Source of the DNA: Locusta migratoria
Taxonomy: Eukaryota; Arthropoda; Insecta; Orthoptera; Acrididae
Length of the DNA stretch: 64,000 nucleotides
Direction of reading: 5' to 3'
Assembly (NCBI GenBank): GCA_026315105.1
Contig: CM048744.1
Span: 348,029,668-348,093,667, forward strand
Both the position numbers and the translations under genes were made by a program. This document shows, piece after piece, positions 10,096 to 20,707 of the stretch. Under the pieces are notes generated by a model. That model was not told the DNA's origin, made no database searches, and saw nothing but the letters and a program-made list of their open reading frames with translations. Positions within the stretch are counted from its first letter, which is position 1, and each line of letters opens with the position of its first letter.

Positions 10096-10866
10096 AAAAA
10101 TAAACAAAACTTTTAACAAAAGAAGACTTCAAAAATAGAAACACTATTCCAAAACAAAGAATGCACAAAAAAGTAGAAAAGTAATTGCGTCTTCTTCTAC
10201 AACTTAATAATCAACTTAGTTTTTCTACTCACTAATATGTAACGTTCCATCTGTGTGTTACCTACCCATTTTAAATCTAACTCAACACATACTTATGAAT
10301 AACAAACAATGATCAATATATTTTATAGAGTTCTTCTGCGTAAAATGAACTATATTAGATTACTTAAAAGTCCTATCAAGTTATTACGATAATATAATGT
10401 GGTTACAATTATTGTTACTTTCGGAGTAGGTGTCAGCCGAGGAAACATCCGATCCGACTTCGGTCTCAATATTCTCTTATTATTTTTGCTAGGCACCGAC
10501 TCCAAAAATAATAATTGTAACTACATTATATTATCGTAATAACTTGATTGACTTTTAAGTAGCCTAATATTTTTCATTTCATTTTACTTAGGAGATCTCT
10601 AAAAATATTTTGATCATTGTTTGTTATTCATAGGTATGTGTTGAGTTAGACTTAAAATGGGTAGGTACCTGCCTATATTCTTGCTTGGTAAACACACAGA
10701 TCGTGCCTACATATTGATGAGGAAGAAAAGTAAGTTGAAAGTAAGTTGAACATTAAACTGCAGAAGAATACGCATTTTTTTTTTTTACTTTTTAGTGCAT
10801 ATTAATTTGTTTTGGAATAGTTTTATTCTATTTTTGAAGTCTTTTTTGTTAAATTTTTGTTTATTA
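10096..10866. mobile_element. large palindrome (foldback element)
   Basis: The left arm (about 10100-10434) and right arm (about 10491-10862) are inverted copies with a central loop near 10435-10490. Matching blocks from outside to inside include aaaacttttaacaaaagaag / cttttttgttaaatttttg, ttatgaataacaaacaatgatc / gatcattgtttgttattca, and ttattacgataatataatg / cattatattatcgtaataa. Arms are about 335-370 bp and imperfect, with small indels. There is no ORF. It has the shape of a foldback or MITE-type DNA transposon; I could not identify a convincing target duplication. Confidence 0.85.
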
Positions 10867-10945
10867 GTTTCCCAACGCTTCTCACTCTATTATGAAGAAA
10901 GCATACGGTTTAAAGATCTGATTTTTGACACGTGGTATTACAACA

Positions 10946-11088
10946 AAATGTTCAAATGTTTGTTAAGCTTATGGGACTTAACTACGGGGTCATCAGTCCC
11001 TAAACTTACAAACTACTTATCAACTACCTTATACTAAGGACGGCACAAATATCCATGCCCGAGGGGGGATTTGAACCCTCGACCGTAG
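10946..11088 (-). mobile_element. SINE-A, 5'-truncated
   Basis: Tail, body and B box on the minus strand, ending before the A box. Flanked by an exact 12-bp duplication ggtattacaaca at 10934-10945 and 11089-11100, so the truncation happened during insertion. Confidence 0.93.
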
Positions 11089-11172
11089 GGTATTACAACA
11101 TCTTAGCTTTCTGATACAACATTAACATTTTCTTAATTATTGATAGAGCTGAAGCATTGAATTAAAATTTGT

Positions 11173-11244
11173 GGTGCGGCCGGGAATCGAACCCGGACCT
11201 CCATGCTTACTAGGCAGACGTCTTAACCGTTAGACTACCACACC
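11173..11244 (-). tRNA. tRNA-Thr(AGT)-like, left arm of dimer
   Basis: A 72-nt cloverleaf: acceptor ggtgtgg pairs with ccgcacc over seven pairs (one GT), D arm gtct/agac, anticodon loop ctagtaa giving AGT, T arm ccggg-ttcgatt-cccgg. The anticodon stem has one mismatch. It lies in a dispersed repeat unit, so it may be a tRNA-derived repeat head rather than a working gene. A tRNA caller would probably report it. Confidence 0.6.
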
Positions 11245-11368
11245 ACTAACGATTAAGGCGCCTCGGAATAGTCTATGTACGATTTCCCTCCACAACACAA
11301 ACTTTAATTCAGCTTCTTTGTGGAGGGAAATCGTACATAGACTATTCCGAGGCGCCTTAATCGTTAGT

Positions 11369-11440
11369 GGTGTGGTAGTCTAACGGTTAAGACATCTGCC
11401 TAGCAAGCATGGAGGTCCAGGTTCGATTCCCGGCCGCACC
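11369..11440 (+). tRNA. tRNA-like, right arm of dimer, anticodon drifted to AGC
   Basis: Same 72-nt fold as the left arm but the loop reads ctagcaa, changing AGT to AGC. The T stem has ccagg against cccgg, and the base after the D stem is changed. An altered identity in a Thr-type backbone points to a pseudogene. Confidence 0.5.
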
Positions 11441-11597
11441 ACAAATTTTAATTCAATGCTTCAGCTCTATCAATAATGTCTTTGACATATTTGAGACGAA
11501 AATCCGTCTCAGGGATTCTTTCATTGTATTTAATTGATATTTATATCACCATAACAGGATTGTTCCACCATGTCCATTGCTGAGGTGCTATTCCGCT

Positions 11598-11890
11598 GCA
11601 TGGAGAGCCTTGGCAGTAGTGGCAATTATCTTTGGAACAAAGAAGCTGAATTAAAGTTTGTGTTGTGGAGGGAAATCGTACATAGACTATTCCGAGGCGC
11701 CTTAATCGTTAGTGGTGTGGTAGTCTAACGGTTAAGACGTCTGCCTAGTAAGCATGGAGGTCTGGGTTCGATTCCCGGCCGCACCACAAATTTTAATTCA
11801 ATGCTTCAGCTCTATCAATAATGTCTTTGACATATTTGAGACGAAAATCCGTCTCAGGGATTCTTTCATTGTATTTAATTGATATTTTCT
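11598..11890 (+). repeat. third tRNA-Thr-like unit, direct orientation
   Basis: It starts with tggagagccttggcagtagtg, the longest version of the upstream flank seen here. It contains the tRNA-like sequence at 11714-11785 and ends with the gacgaaaatccgtctc palindrome and attctttcattgtattt. The 3' 100 bases repeat those after the unit at 11369-11440 almost exactly. Confidence 0.85.
11714..11785 (+). tRNA. tRNA-Thr(AGT)-like
   Basis: Intact 72-nt fold with anticodon loop ctagtaa (AGT). The T stem ctggg/cccgg retains pairing through a GT pair. The repeat context is as for the dimer. Confidence 0.6.
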
Positions 11891-12503
11891 TAATTCTTAA
11901 CATTCGCTTTAAAATGACACTCTTTGACGAGTATACCTAATTTATTCAAAACATTCGATAGCGTGTAGATTTCTGTTCGATGCTGCTTAGACCATACATT
12001 ACAGCGAGTGAAACAGAACTAAAAGGACAGAGAAGTTTTTGAAACGATTGTCGCAATGAACGTTTTTCGTTTAACAAGTCACCACGTGTTAATATCCATC
12101 TCGCATTATCTCTCTACCTGTTCGCCTCTTCCTCATCAATTTCCTCCGCCTCTTCTGTCTCCTCTTAGAGCTATATCTAACCTAGAGCCATGTTTAGTGT
12201 TATGTTCAAAATTTTATAACTCCGAAAGTTCTTGACCGAATGTTTTATATTTTAACACAACGTTCTACTGGAATATGCGCATGTTTTATATACATAAGTG
12301 AATTTATATTGATTTTACAATGGGCAAAAGTTGATAGAAAAATCGCAAATGTAATATACATATTGGTTTTACACAATACATTCAAGAAATATGTAGGTTG
12401 AAACAAATCTGTATTAGAACTTTCGGAGATCAACTGCTATACATGAACCAGCAGAACATTTTTATGTTTAGAGATTACTGACAACTGGGGGGGGGGGGGG
12501 GGG
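11891..12503. other. unannotated non-coding, ending in poly(G)
   Basis: No coding or repeat signature apart from a poly(G) run at about 12487-12503, which also marks the outer limit of the next inverted repeat. Confidence 0.4.
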
Positions 12504-12601
12504 TTCAAGATTTGAACTGTGATTTTATGTATGGCTTCTTAGCCCAATAAAGTATTCATAAAAAGTCTACAACTTGTGGAAATAATTTGGTCACTAAAGG
12601 G
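12504..12601 (-). mobile_element. piggyBac terminal fragment
   Basis: It ends in ggtcactaaaggg followed by ttaa (12602-12605), the terminal sequence and target duplication of the piggyBac derivative at 13921. Up to 12504 it is an inverted copy of that element's first 100 bases. Confidence 0.7.
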
Positions 12602-12660
12602 TTAAAGTAGTTTGTAAGTGTAGGGACTGATGACCACTGCCGTTCGGTGCCATAGCCATA
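12602..12660 (+). repeat. SINE 3'-end fragment
   Basis: Reads ttaaagtagtttgtaag, agggactgatgacca and gttcggtgcc, the 3' body of SINE-B, joined to the piggyBac end at its own TTAA. Confidence 0.75.
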
Positions 12661-13852
12661 CCGTTGGATATTGCGATTCATGTTATTTACGTAACCACCC
12701 CTATTAGCTTATTCCTCTCCGGACGTTTGAAGACGGTAACTTTTAGGCCACATTCTTAATTTCCTCAACATTTCGGCACAGAACAGCGAAACGGCATTTT
12801 GTCAGTAAAAAAGATATCACATGTTGTTCTCACACACACAAATCGTCCAGCATAGCGATCACACCGTACACAACACCAAATTACGTAATGAATACACTCC
12901 TGAAAAAAAAAAAAAAAAAAAAAAAAAAAACACTATAATCAGCGTGCACTGCTAATGTTTACAATCTTTCAGAGGGCTCTAAGCCTCTCCACGACGCCAT
13001 GTTGTGACGTCGTGCGCAGGCTTTCTTCTATAGAGGGTGCTGGTACAACACAGAATAGGCTTGAAGGTGGTACCAAAAACGTCTGCATCGATAAAACAAC
13101 GTATGCATAAGTGTGTTGGTGGATAAATAAATACTTCGATTGAAACTCGATTAGCCGCAGTAGCGATCTCCATTACAACATGGAGCAACATCGATGCTTC
13201 CCAATCATTGTCAGTTGAGATTCCTTCCGCCTCACCTGTAGCATAGGGAGATGATAGGGTGAAACGAGCAAAAGGTCTACAACAGCCAGCATACTGACGC
13301 AAAACAAATTCTGTAATTTCTTTCCATCTAGTAACTTACTCCCCTTCTAGCAGTGTTGGAACAACTGTACACCGAATGCAAATTAACCACGTAATGAGAA
13401 ATTTTACCGAAGAGGATAACGAAAGATAAATACAGATATGGATTTCTTTTTTCTTGTTTTTAAAGAAGTATTTGGCTGCAGCTTGGTGCTTGCTGGGTTT
13501 GTGAAACTATTGGTGGCCGCTATTGCGATGTAGTCGTGATTACCGACGCTAATCGATTATGGGAGCGGCTTGTTTCTGCCACCGTGACCTCAATGTACAG
13601 GGACGGCGCACAATGAGTGTGAAGGCAACCAGCTGAGCTGTGAGGTGAGGTGAATCAGCCGCAGACGTCATGGACACAGATCCGGCTGCGGCAGCAAGAC
13701 CTTCTGCAAGGCGCCCGGGCAACAGGCAAGCAAAGCGAGTGGCGCAACCTGGTGGCGCCGGCTACAAGCAAAGCGCACGCCCAGTGGGAATCACCGCGGC
13801 GACCACAGGACTACAGGGCACTCCAGCTCAATTACGTCTCGTGATAAATGCT
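12661..13852. other. unannotated spacer between inverted piggyBac/SINE junctions
   Basis: Contains a poly(A) run at 12903-12930 and an open frame at 12979-13302 (minus) without recognisable motifs. Nothing here supports a gene. Confidence 0.4.
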
Positions 13853-13920
13853 TCAACGTTTGTAAGGCTATGGCACCGAACGGCAGTGGTCCTCCGTCCC
13901 TACACTTACAAACTACTTAA
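13853..13920 (-). repeat. SINE 3'-end fragment (inverse of 12602-12660)
   Basis: Reads ggcaccgaacggcagtgg and cttacaaactac, then ttaa at 13917-13920 where the piggyBac derivative begins. It is the mirror image of 12602-12660. Confidence 0.75.
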
Positions 13921-15160
13921 ACCCTTCAGTGACCAAATTAGTTCCAGAAGTTTTAGACTTTTTATGAATCCTATTTTCGGCTAAGATGCCATACATATAA
14001 TCATAGTTTAATCTTAAAACCGAGAGTTTAGCCTATGGGTATAAAAAAAACTATTGTTCCCACCGACCTTGTAGTAACTGGACTTCATAATTTTTTAAAA
14101 AAATGTGTATCTTTTTTAGTACAAAAAGCATATTAAACATTAGATTTCCTTTTATATTCATATTGTCCATTGAGGTCACTAAGGCGACGTACTATGGAAC
14201 TTAGAGGAGCATGATGCTACACACAAAGGTATACGACAGTTGCTACATATTATTTACGTCTTCTTTTCTTTGTTTTCGGTGCTACATTGGCGGCACCTCC
14301 TCCTTGTAGCAGCATTTGTTGGCATATGAGTTCCAACTTTCGCCAGGCGAACTTCATCTGGAACTCCAGCAGGCCTCTTTTCGTTGTCTGAAAATGAACG
14401 GGCCTTCCTCTTTGCTTACGACTTGAGAAGTCGGAGATGAGCTGCATTGCCAAATGTAACCTAAACGTTAGCTGGTCTGCTTCTGTAACTTCCACATAAT
14501 GTAGACATTGACAACTGCCAAGAAGAAAAAATAGTCTGTGCCACCACTTCCATGAACGACGACCTACGGCATACCATTCTCGCAGCTGATCAAATCGATT
14601 TTATTATTTTATTGTACTCTGCCAGAGCCATTGGAGGGAATACTTCACTTCTGTATCCATCTATTCAAAATCTTCGACGTATTTGGTAACTCAAAATCTT
14701 CATCAGAGTTAGCATCGACATCTGAATCTTCTGGTAAACGTACAAAATTCTCAAAACCTCTTCTGGCATGAATCCAGGCATTATAAACAATAAGAAACAA
14801 ACAATAACTGCAATGCCGTATGCACAGGCATACACACTGCACTTCACACACGTTCAGTGGGAAACATAGTTCCCACTAACTTACCTTGTAATATTTATAT
14901 AATTTTCATTTATATCCAGCAAATATACACGAATACCATCTTCCCCGTAAATATAAAAGTAAACAAATACAACACAAGTCTCTTCACATGCAAAAGGAAA
15001 GCACATTATCCAAAAAACGCTGTTATGGTCGAAACAGTGGCTTGTTTTCCCGCGAAAACTGCGCTCCTGCATTGACTAATTAACAATGTAGAAATACAAC
15101 CACTTTCCCATGCCTGTTCACATTCTATATGCGGGTCGCGCATGTCTAAACACAGACGGG
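13921..15160 (-). mobile_element. piggyBac deletion derivative, copy 1
   Basis: The left end acccttcagtgaccaaatt follows TTAA. The minus strand retains an acidic N-terminal piece of a piggyBac transposase (LPEDSDVDANSDEDFELP, near 14720) and a C-terminal piece (EVTEADQLTFRL, FSSRKQRGRPVHFQTTKRG, near 14400-14490). The central catalytic DDD domain is missing between them. The Cys-rich end seen in copy 2 is degraded. The right terminus fades near 15160, where the homology with copy 2 ends. Confidence 0.75.
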
Positions 15161-15640
15161 GAAAGTATTGTTGCCGGTTTCAAGGAACGATCACGTTATG
15201 CCTATACACGAGTGCTGCGCATATCACCACCATCAGAGATGACAACTTGCAACAAATGCAATGAGATCTACTAAATAACTCGCTTCAATCACGTTATATG
15301 CTGCAATGGTTACAGCATTCACAGGACAACGGTCAGAGCAATAGTAAACCCTCATTGGCCGTCGGAGAACACGTGACGTAGGTGCACAGAAACAGCGTAA
15401 ACTGGACTGCCGTCATTCCATGGCCATCATTTCCGTGACCGAGGGAGGACTCGAACCTCCGTCGGGTTGCAGCCGCGCACTCTACAGCAAGGCGCCTTAA
15501 ACAGCAAGTCCATTTCCGCTCGGCTACGTCTCGTAGTCAACAGGAAGAACTATTACTGGTGCTGTACGTTTCTGATCACTAATACCACTATTTTTGTCCA
15601 TGACATTGAAGAGTAAGGTGAAGCAATGAATTAAAATTTG
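15161..15640 (-). repeat. non-coding with a SINE-B head fragment at about 15420-15537
   Basis: Within otherwise unremarkable sequence, 15420-15537 on the minus strand has gacgtagccgagcgg and ggttcgagtcctccctcgg, the A and B boxes of SINE-B, without body or tail. Confidence 0.6.
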
Positions 15641-15880
15641 TGATATGGCGGGGAATCGAACCCGGACCTCCATGCTTACTAGGCAGACGTCTTACCGTTA
15701 AACCACCACACCACTAACTATTAAGGCGCCTCGGAATAGTCTGAGTACGACTTCCCTCGACGTCAGAAACTTTAATTCACCTGCCTTCTTCCATAGATAA
15801 TTGCTACTACTGCCAAGGCTCTCCATGGACCATGGAGACGAAAAACCGTCTTAGGGTTTCTTAATACATACTTTTTTTAT
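15641..15880 (-). repeat. degraded tRNA-Thr-like unit with foldback remnant
   Basis: Minus-strand unit of the same family as at 11136. The tRNA-like part (15642-15713) retains the ctagtaa loop and ttcgattcc but has lost acceptor pairing and one D-stem base. Beyond its upstream end (ccttggcagtag inverse, to 15828) follows gagacgaaaaaccgtctta, which resembles the 3' palindrome of a plus-strand unit. This suggests a collapsed inverted dimer. Confidence 0.7.
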
Positions 15881-16157
15881 TCTTCTGGGCCCGCTGCGTC
15901 ATTTATGTCATTCAGAGAGTGTCAAAAAAAAGTATTTATTTCAAGGACGCTGCTTTTAAATAAATTATTTATTGCGTGACGCCTGTTTCGGCGTGGTTGT
16001 CATCGCCAGGTTAAATCGGTAGCCCATCTTCTCCTCCTAATATCACTGTTTATTCTGTGTAGTTATATTAACAGATATTAGAACTGTTGTTTTCGCGGGT
16101 TCTTTACGAAGCTGTTCATAAATAAAATTAATTCTTATATCTAAATAGGAAAAAAAA
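15881..16157. other. unannotated non-coding stretch
   Basis: AT-rich, no ORF. It contains cgcctgtttcggcgtgg and gttgtcatcgccagg, a phrase reminiscent of retroelement untranslated regions, but nothing that allows a call. Confidence 0.3.
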
Positions 16158-16353
16158 ATGTTCAAATGTTTGTATAGCTTATGGGACTTAACTACGGGGT
16201 TACCAGTTCCTAAAGTTACAAACTACTTATGATCTAGCTAAGACTAATGACGGCACAAATATCCATGCCCGAGGGGGGATTCGAACCCCCGACAGTAGTG
16301 GCCGTGGAGACCGTGACTGGCGCGCCTCCGTCCCGTCGGCCACAGCGGCCGAC
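16158..16353 (-). mobile_element. SINE-A, full length
   Basis: Tail, body, ggattcgaacc B-box inverse and head on the minus strand. Flanking taaatagg / tgaatagg is a possible but weak target duplication. Confidence 0.88.
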
Positions 16354-16439
16354 TGTGAATAGGAGTCACATAACGACAACATAAGAATTAGGTAGATTCG
16401 CAGCTTCATAAAGAACTACAGAAACAACAGATCTAATGT

Positions 16440-16850
16440 ATCTGAACAGACACCATATCAATAATTTAAAATACGGCACTGACAGGCAATTGACAATTTC
16501 AACGCGGACGCATTCAAACGCTCGATCCCTTGCGGGAATCCAGTATAGGTTGCGAGCAAGAGGAATCAATGGGAAGGAGGCTAGAAGTTGAGAATTTGGG
16601 TTGGAAGGGAAGCGTGTGTGGTTAAGGCGACCGCTGGCACGAAGCGCGGAATCCGGGTTCGATTCCCGGTCAAGCACAAATTTTCAACATCGCTGTTGAA
16701 TTTATTTCAACGCCCAGAAAACGTTCGAAATGTTTCGATACTACGAATTCGTAAAATTACGGCCATTAATGTGAACAAATTGTGTCATTTCCCTCATTTC
16801 TCAAATGTTCGATAGAACAGACACCGTATCAATAATTATAAATACCGTTT
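16440..16850 (+). repeat. tRNA-like SINE-type repeat
   Basis: A tRNA-like head at about 16605-16677 has gtgtggttaaggcg (A box) and gggttcgattcccgg (B box). It is followed by a caagcacaaattttcaaca body. The phrase gaacagacacc-atatcaata occurs at both 16443 and 16816, bracketing the unit as a direct repeat. The same phrase occurs at 39639 after another tRNA-like unit, so it belongs to the repeat family. Confidence 0.6.
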
Positions 16851-17425
16851 CATTAGCTAAATGGTATACCGATGTAATTTTTTCGGCAATTCCTGTAGCA
16901 CTACATTTAAAAAAAGTATCTATACTCTGTTGTCTGTACTGACAATCTTCTACAGTATACTGCACTTACGTGCAGAGTTAATCGCAGAAAATAATGCTTT
17001 TACGAGCCATTTCCCAACATTTAAATTTCTATCAGATTTCTTTCCATATATGCCCTTTTTGCTATGTCCAGCCCGTATTAAATATCTTCTCTGTTTCGGT
17101 CATCATGTTAATATGGCAGCGCAAATAGAACAACTCGTCCACTACTTTTAGTATCACATTGCCTAACCTAATTTATCGCCCGATGTAATTACACTACACT
17201 CCGCAACATTTTACTTACTTCTGTTGATGTTTACTTTGTAGTCTGTATCCGAGACCACGCCCATTCCTGGTTGAGTAACACCAATCGATGAAATTGGTGC
17301 AAGTAATTGCACTCGGGAGCAAAACGCTGTATGGAAGTGTCGGTAATACAGTGTGTCCGAAGAGTCTCAACGCTGTGGCGATCTCCGCGTGTTCAAGTGT
17401 TGGTAAATCTATCGGACTCAGAACA
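16851..17425. other. unannotated non-coding stretch
   Basis: An open frame at 16861-17151 encodes no recognisable motif and has AT-rich composition typical of chance ORFs. Nothing else is seen. Confidence 0.4.
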
Positions 17426-18715
17426 TGTTCAAATGTTTGTATAGCTTATGGGACTTAACTACGGGATTACCAGTCCCTAAACTTACAAATTGGAGAAAGC
17501 ATTTGACAATGTTGACTGGACTACACTCTTTCAAATTCTGAAGTCAGCAGGGGTAAAATACAGGGAAAGGAGAGTTATTTACAACTTGTACAGAAGCCAG
17601 ACCGCAGTTATTAGACTCGAAGGGCATGAAAGGGAAGCATCAGTTGGGAAGGGAGTAAGACAGGGTTGTAGCCTTTCTCCGATGTTATTCAATTTGTACA
17701 TTGAGCAGGCGGTGAAGGAAAGCAAGGAAAATTTTGGAATAGGCATTAAAGTTCAGGGGGAAGAAATAAAAACATTGCGTTTTGCTGATGACATTGTAAT
17801 TCTGTCAGAGACAGCGAACGACTTGGAAGAGCAATTGAATGGAATGGATAGTGTGTTGAAGAGAGCGTATAAAATGAACATTAACAAGAGCAAAACAAAA
17901 ATAATGGAATGTAGTCTTAGAAAATCAGGCGATGCTGAAAGAATTAGATTAGGTAATGAGACAGTGAAGGTGGTAGATGAGTTTTGTTACTTGGGTAGTA
18001 AAATAACATGTGATGGTCGCAGTACAGAGGATATAAAATGCAGAGTGGCAATGGGAAGAAAAGCATTTTTGAAAAAGAGAAATTTGCTAACATCAAATAT
18101 TAATTTAAGGGTAAGAAAGTCTTTTCTGAAGGCATTTGTGTGGAGTGTTGCCTTGTATGGGAGTGAAACATGGACGATAAGCAGTGCGGACAGGAAGAGA
18201 ATAGAGGCTTTTGAAATGTGGTGCTACAGAAGAATGCTGAAATTAGGTGGGTAGATCGCATAACTAATGAAGAGGTACTGAACAGAATTGGTGAGCGAAG
18301 GAATTTTTGGCATACCCTGACTAAAAGAAGGGATCGCTTGGTAGGACACATTCTTAGACATCGAGGAATCGTAAATTTAGCATTGGAGGGAAGTGTGTGG
18401 GGTAAAAATCGCAGAGGGAGACCAAGAGACGCGTATAGTAAGCAGATTCAAGTGGATGTGGGTTGCCGTTCTTATGAGGAGATGAAAAGGCTTGCTCAGG
18501 ATAGAGTAGGGTGGAGAGCTGCATCAAACCAGTCTCCGGACTGAAGACCATAACAACAACAACAAACTTACAAACAACTTATGAACTAGCTACTACTAAG
18601 GACGGCACAAATATCCATGCCCGAGAGGGGACTCAAACCCCCGACGGCGAACGGCCGCGCGCACCGCACCTCGGCGCCCCAGTGCGCACGGTTAATCGGC
18701 CGCGGCTCTCCGCGT
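17426..18715 (-). mobile_element. SINE copy split by an RTE-like LINE
   Basis: The 3' half is 17426-17489 (tail and body) and the 5' half 18575-18715 (rest of body, B box, GC-rich head ending ggttaatcggccgcgg). The head is closer to SINE-B while the body is SINE-A, so this copy looks mosaic. The LINE sits between with an exact 11-bp duplication of SINE sequence. Confidence 0.88.
17490..18563 (+). mobile_element. RTE-like LINE, 5'-truncated, copy 1
   Basis: Encodes the second half of a reverse transcriptase from EKAFDNVDW through GVRQGCSLSPMLFNLYIEQA, the catalytic FADDIVIL and the thumb CYLGSKIT. It continues to the C-terminal end GRPRDAYSKQIQVDVGCR and RAASNQSPD with a stop at 18542-18544. 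One frameshift near 18250 breaks the frame after WCYRRMLK. The tail is (AAC)n. The target duplication aaacttacaaa is exact at 17479-17489 and 18564-18574. The clade call rests on FADD, the domain order and the trinucleotide tail; I am unsure between RTE and close relatives. Confidence 0.9.
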
Positions 18716-20180
18716 GCCTCGCGTTGCGGGGCGTGTAAGGTTGGCAGCACAGACAAAGCACACCTGCACGTGTTCCGTGCACCTGCAGTGTCAGTAGGGT
18801 GGGGGTAGTGCTGCGTGTGCGCTACAGCTGTTACTTGACTTATTGTCTTGTCCTTGTATACGCTGAGTGTTGTGATAAGGCTTACCGTTGCACAGAGAGC
18901 CTTATCTAGTAGAAGAGGTTTTCCGGACAGGAGGAAACTTCACGGCGCATGTGAGACAACAATTAACATTGCGTTTTCTTACGTCGACACTGTACGTTAT
19001 TTAATTCGAAAATTTTGGACAACAGGTTCAGTCACGATGCACCACGAAATGGTAGGCCCACGGATTTATCAGAACGGGAACTCGACGACATTTCGGACAT
19101 CATATTGCAGAGTCCAACAAAATCAAAATGGAAAATTATCACAAGGGGCTAAAGTCTCTCGTACGACAGCACATAAGGGCGTAACCAAAGAACTGGGGCT
19201 GTATGCGTATAAAATTACCGCAGTGCCACAATTACATTGTATGGCCGATACGAAAGGAATAGCACATTGTGAATGGTTTCAGCAAGTTATTAACAGACAT
19301 GGAGTTGGTGCAACATTTTTCACTAATGAAACTTGTTTTCACCTATCTGACAACATTAATTCCAAAAATTCACGTATTTGGTCATCCAAAAATCCACACG
19401 CTTTAAGAGAAACGCCATTGCACGCAGAAAAAATCGGGGTGTGGGTTGTCACCAACACGAGCGAGAATTATAGGGCTGATATATTTCGAAACTACCGTTA
19501 CCTCCGAAATCTACTGTTCTCAGAATATTTATGCATTTGTTGCGCTGCTGAATGAAGATGAAATCAATCAATCATTTTTCCAGTAAGACAACGCTACTGG
19601 TCATACAGCACACCAATCCCTACGACTTTTAGATGGAATCTGCGGAGACAAAATAATTAATTACGAAAGATCTCTGGTCCCCTTGCTCACCGGATTTCTC
19701 TCCTCCCGATTACTTCCTTTGGGGTGCGGCTAAAACATTTGTTTATCAAAATGACCCAAAGGCAATACATGAACTTAAGACAGCGATAACTGAACATCTG
19801 CATTCGATTACACGTGAGACACTGTTAAAGGTATTCGAAAATAAATGTAAACGATTTGAACTATGCCTTCAAGACAGAGGAAATCATTTCAATTCAAATG
19901 TTCAAATGTTTGTATAGCTTATGGGACTTAACTACGGGGTCATCAGTCCCTAAACTTACAAAGTACTTATGATCTCCTTATACTAACGACGACATAAACA
20001 TCCATGCCCGAGGGGGGATTCGCACCCTCGACTGTAGTGGCCGTGCAGACCGTGACTGGCGCGCCGCAAACCGCTCGGCCACCGCGGCTGGCTGAAATCA
20101 TTTTCAGCATCTACTGTGGTAATAGTGAGTACAGTGTATTTTCTTTTAATTAATATAACTGATGAATTTCATTTTTTTAT
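18716..20180 (+). pseudogene. Tc1/mariner-superfamily transposase pseudogene
   Basis: From about 18960 the plus strand encodes a DDE transposase in shifting frames: LIRKFWTTGSV (helix-turn-helix region), RNGRPTDLSERELDDIS in another frame, ITAVPQLH, and FFTNETCFHLSDNINSKN. It continues with RIWSSKNPHALRETPLH and EKIGVWVV, then past a stop ATGHTAHQSL and PPDYFLWGAAK, ending near 20122. The usual FTDE reads FTNE, so the first catalytic Asp is lost. A SINE interrupts the last codons. The upstream 18716-18850 is GC-rich and non-coding. Confidence 0.8.
19890..20093 (-). mobile_element. SINE-A inside the transposase pseudogene
   Basis: Full-length minus-strand copy between gaaatcattt at 19880-19889 and 20094-20103. 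Removing it restores the C-terminal reading GNHFQHLLW. Confidence 0.93.
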
Positions 20181-20707
20181 GTTGAATCTTGACTTCCAGA
20201 AGGTTTTCGACACCTTACCTCGCAAACGGCTTTAAATCAAATTGCGTGGTTATGGTGTATCGCCCAAGTTTGCGACTGGATAGGGGATTTTCTGTCAGTG
20301 AGGACACAGTTTGTAATAAACGACGGTAAGTTATCGACTAAACCAGAGGTTATATTGGGCGTTCCACAGGGTAGTGTTACTGGTCCTTTGCTGTTCCTTA
20401 TTAAATAAAAGATTTGGCAGAAAATCTAAGCAGCTCTCTTAGGTTGTTTGCAGATGACGCCATCATTTACCGTCTAGTAAGATGTGAAAATCAATACGAA
20501 CTGCAGAACGATCTAAATAAAATATCACTATGGTGTAAAAATTGGCGATTAACTCTAAATAATGAGAAATGTGAATTCGTCCTCATGAGTAGGAAAAGAA
20601 ATCCGTTAAACTTTGTTTGCAAGATAAATCAATCAAATGTGAAGGCTGTAAATTTCACTAAATACGTAGGAATTACTATTACTTCAGACAAAGTGGAAAG
20701 AACACGT

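Larger units (their letters stand above)
11136..11477. repeat. inverted dimer of a tRNA-Thr-like repeat unit
   Basis: Arms 11136-11292 and 11321-11477 are inverted copies of 157 bp around a 28-base spacer. They differ at a few positions. Each arm contains the tRNA-like sequence plus flanks (tggagggaaatcgtacatag upstream, caaattttaattcaatgcttc downstream). Within a unit the upstream gaagctgaattaaagtttgt is close to the inverse of the downstream flank, so the unit itself carries short terminal inverted repeats. Confidence 0.9.

Noticed and set aside
11173..11785. Confident assignment of three working tRNA-Thr genes
   Set aside because: The fold is good, but each lies in a dispersed repeat unit with inverted flanks, one has a changed anticodon, and the anticodon stem has a mismatch in all. 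They are listed as tRNA-like with reduced confidence.
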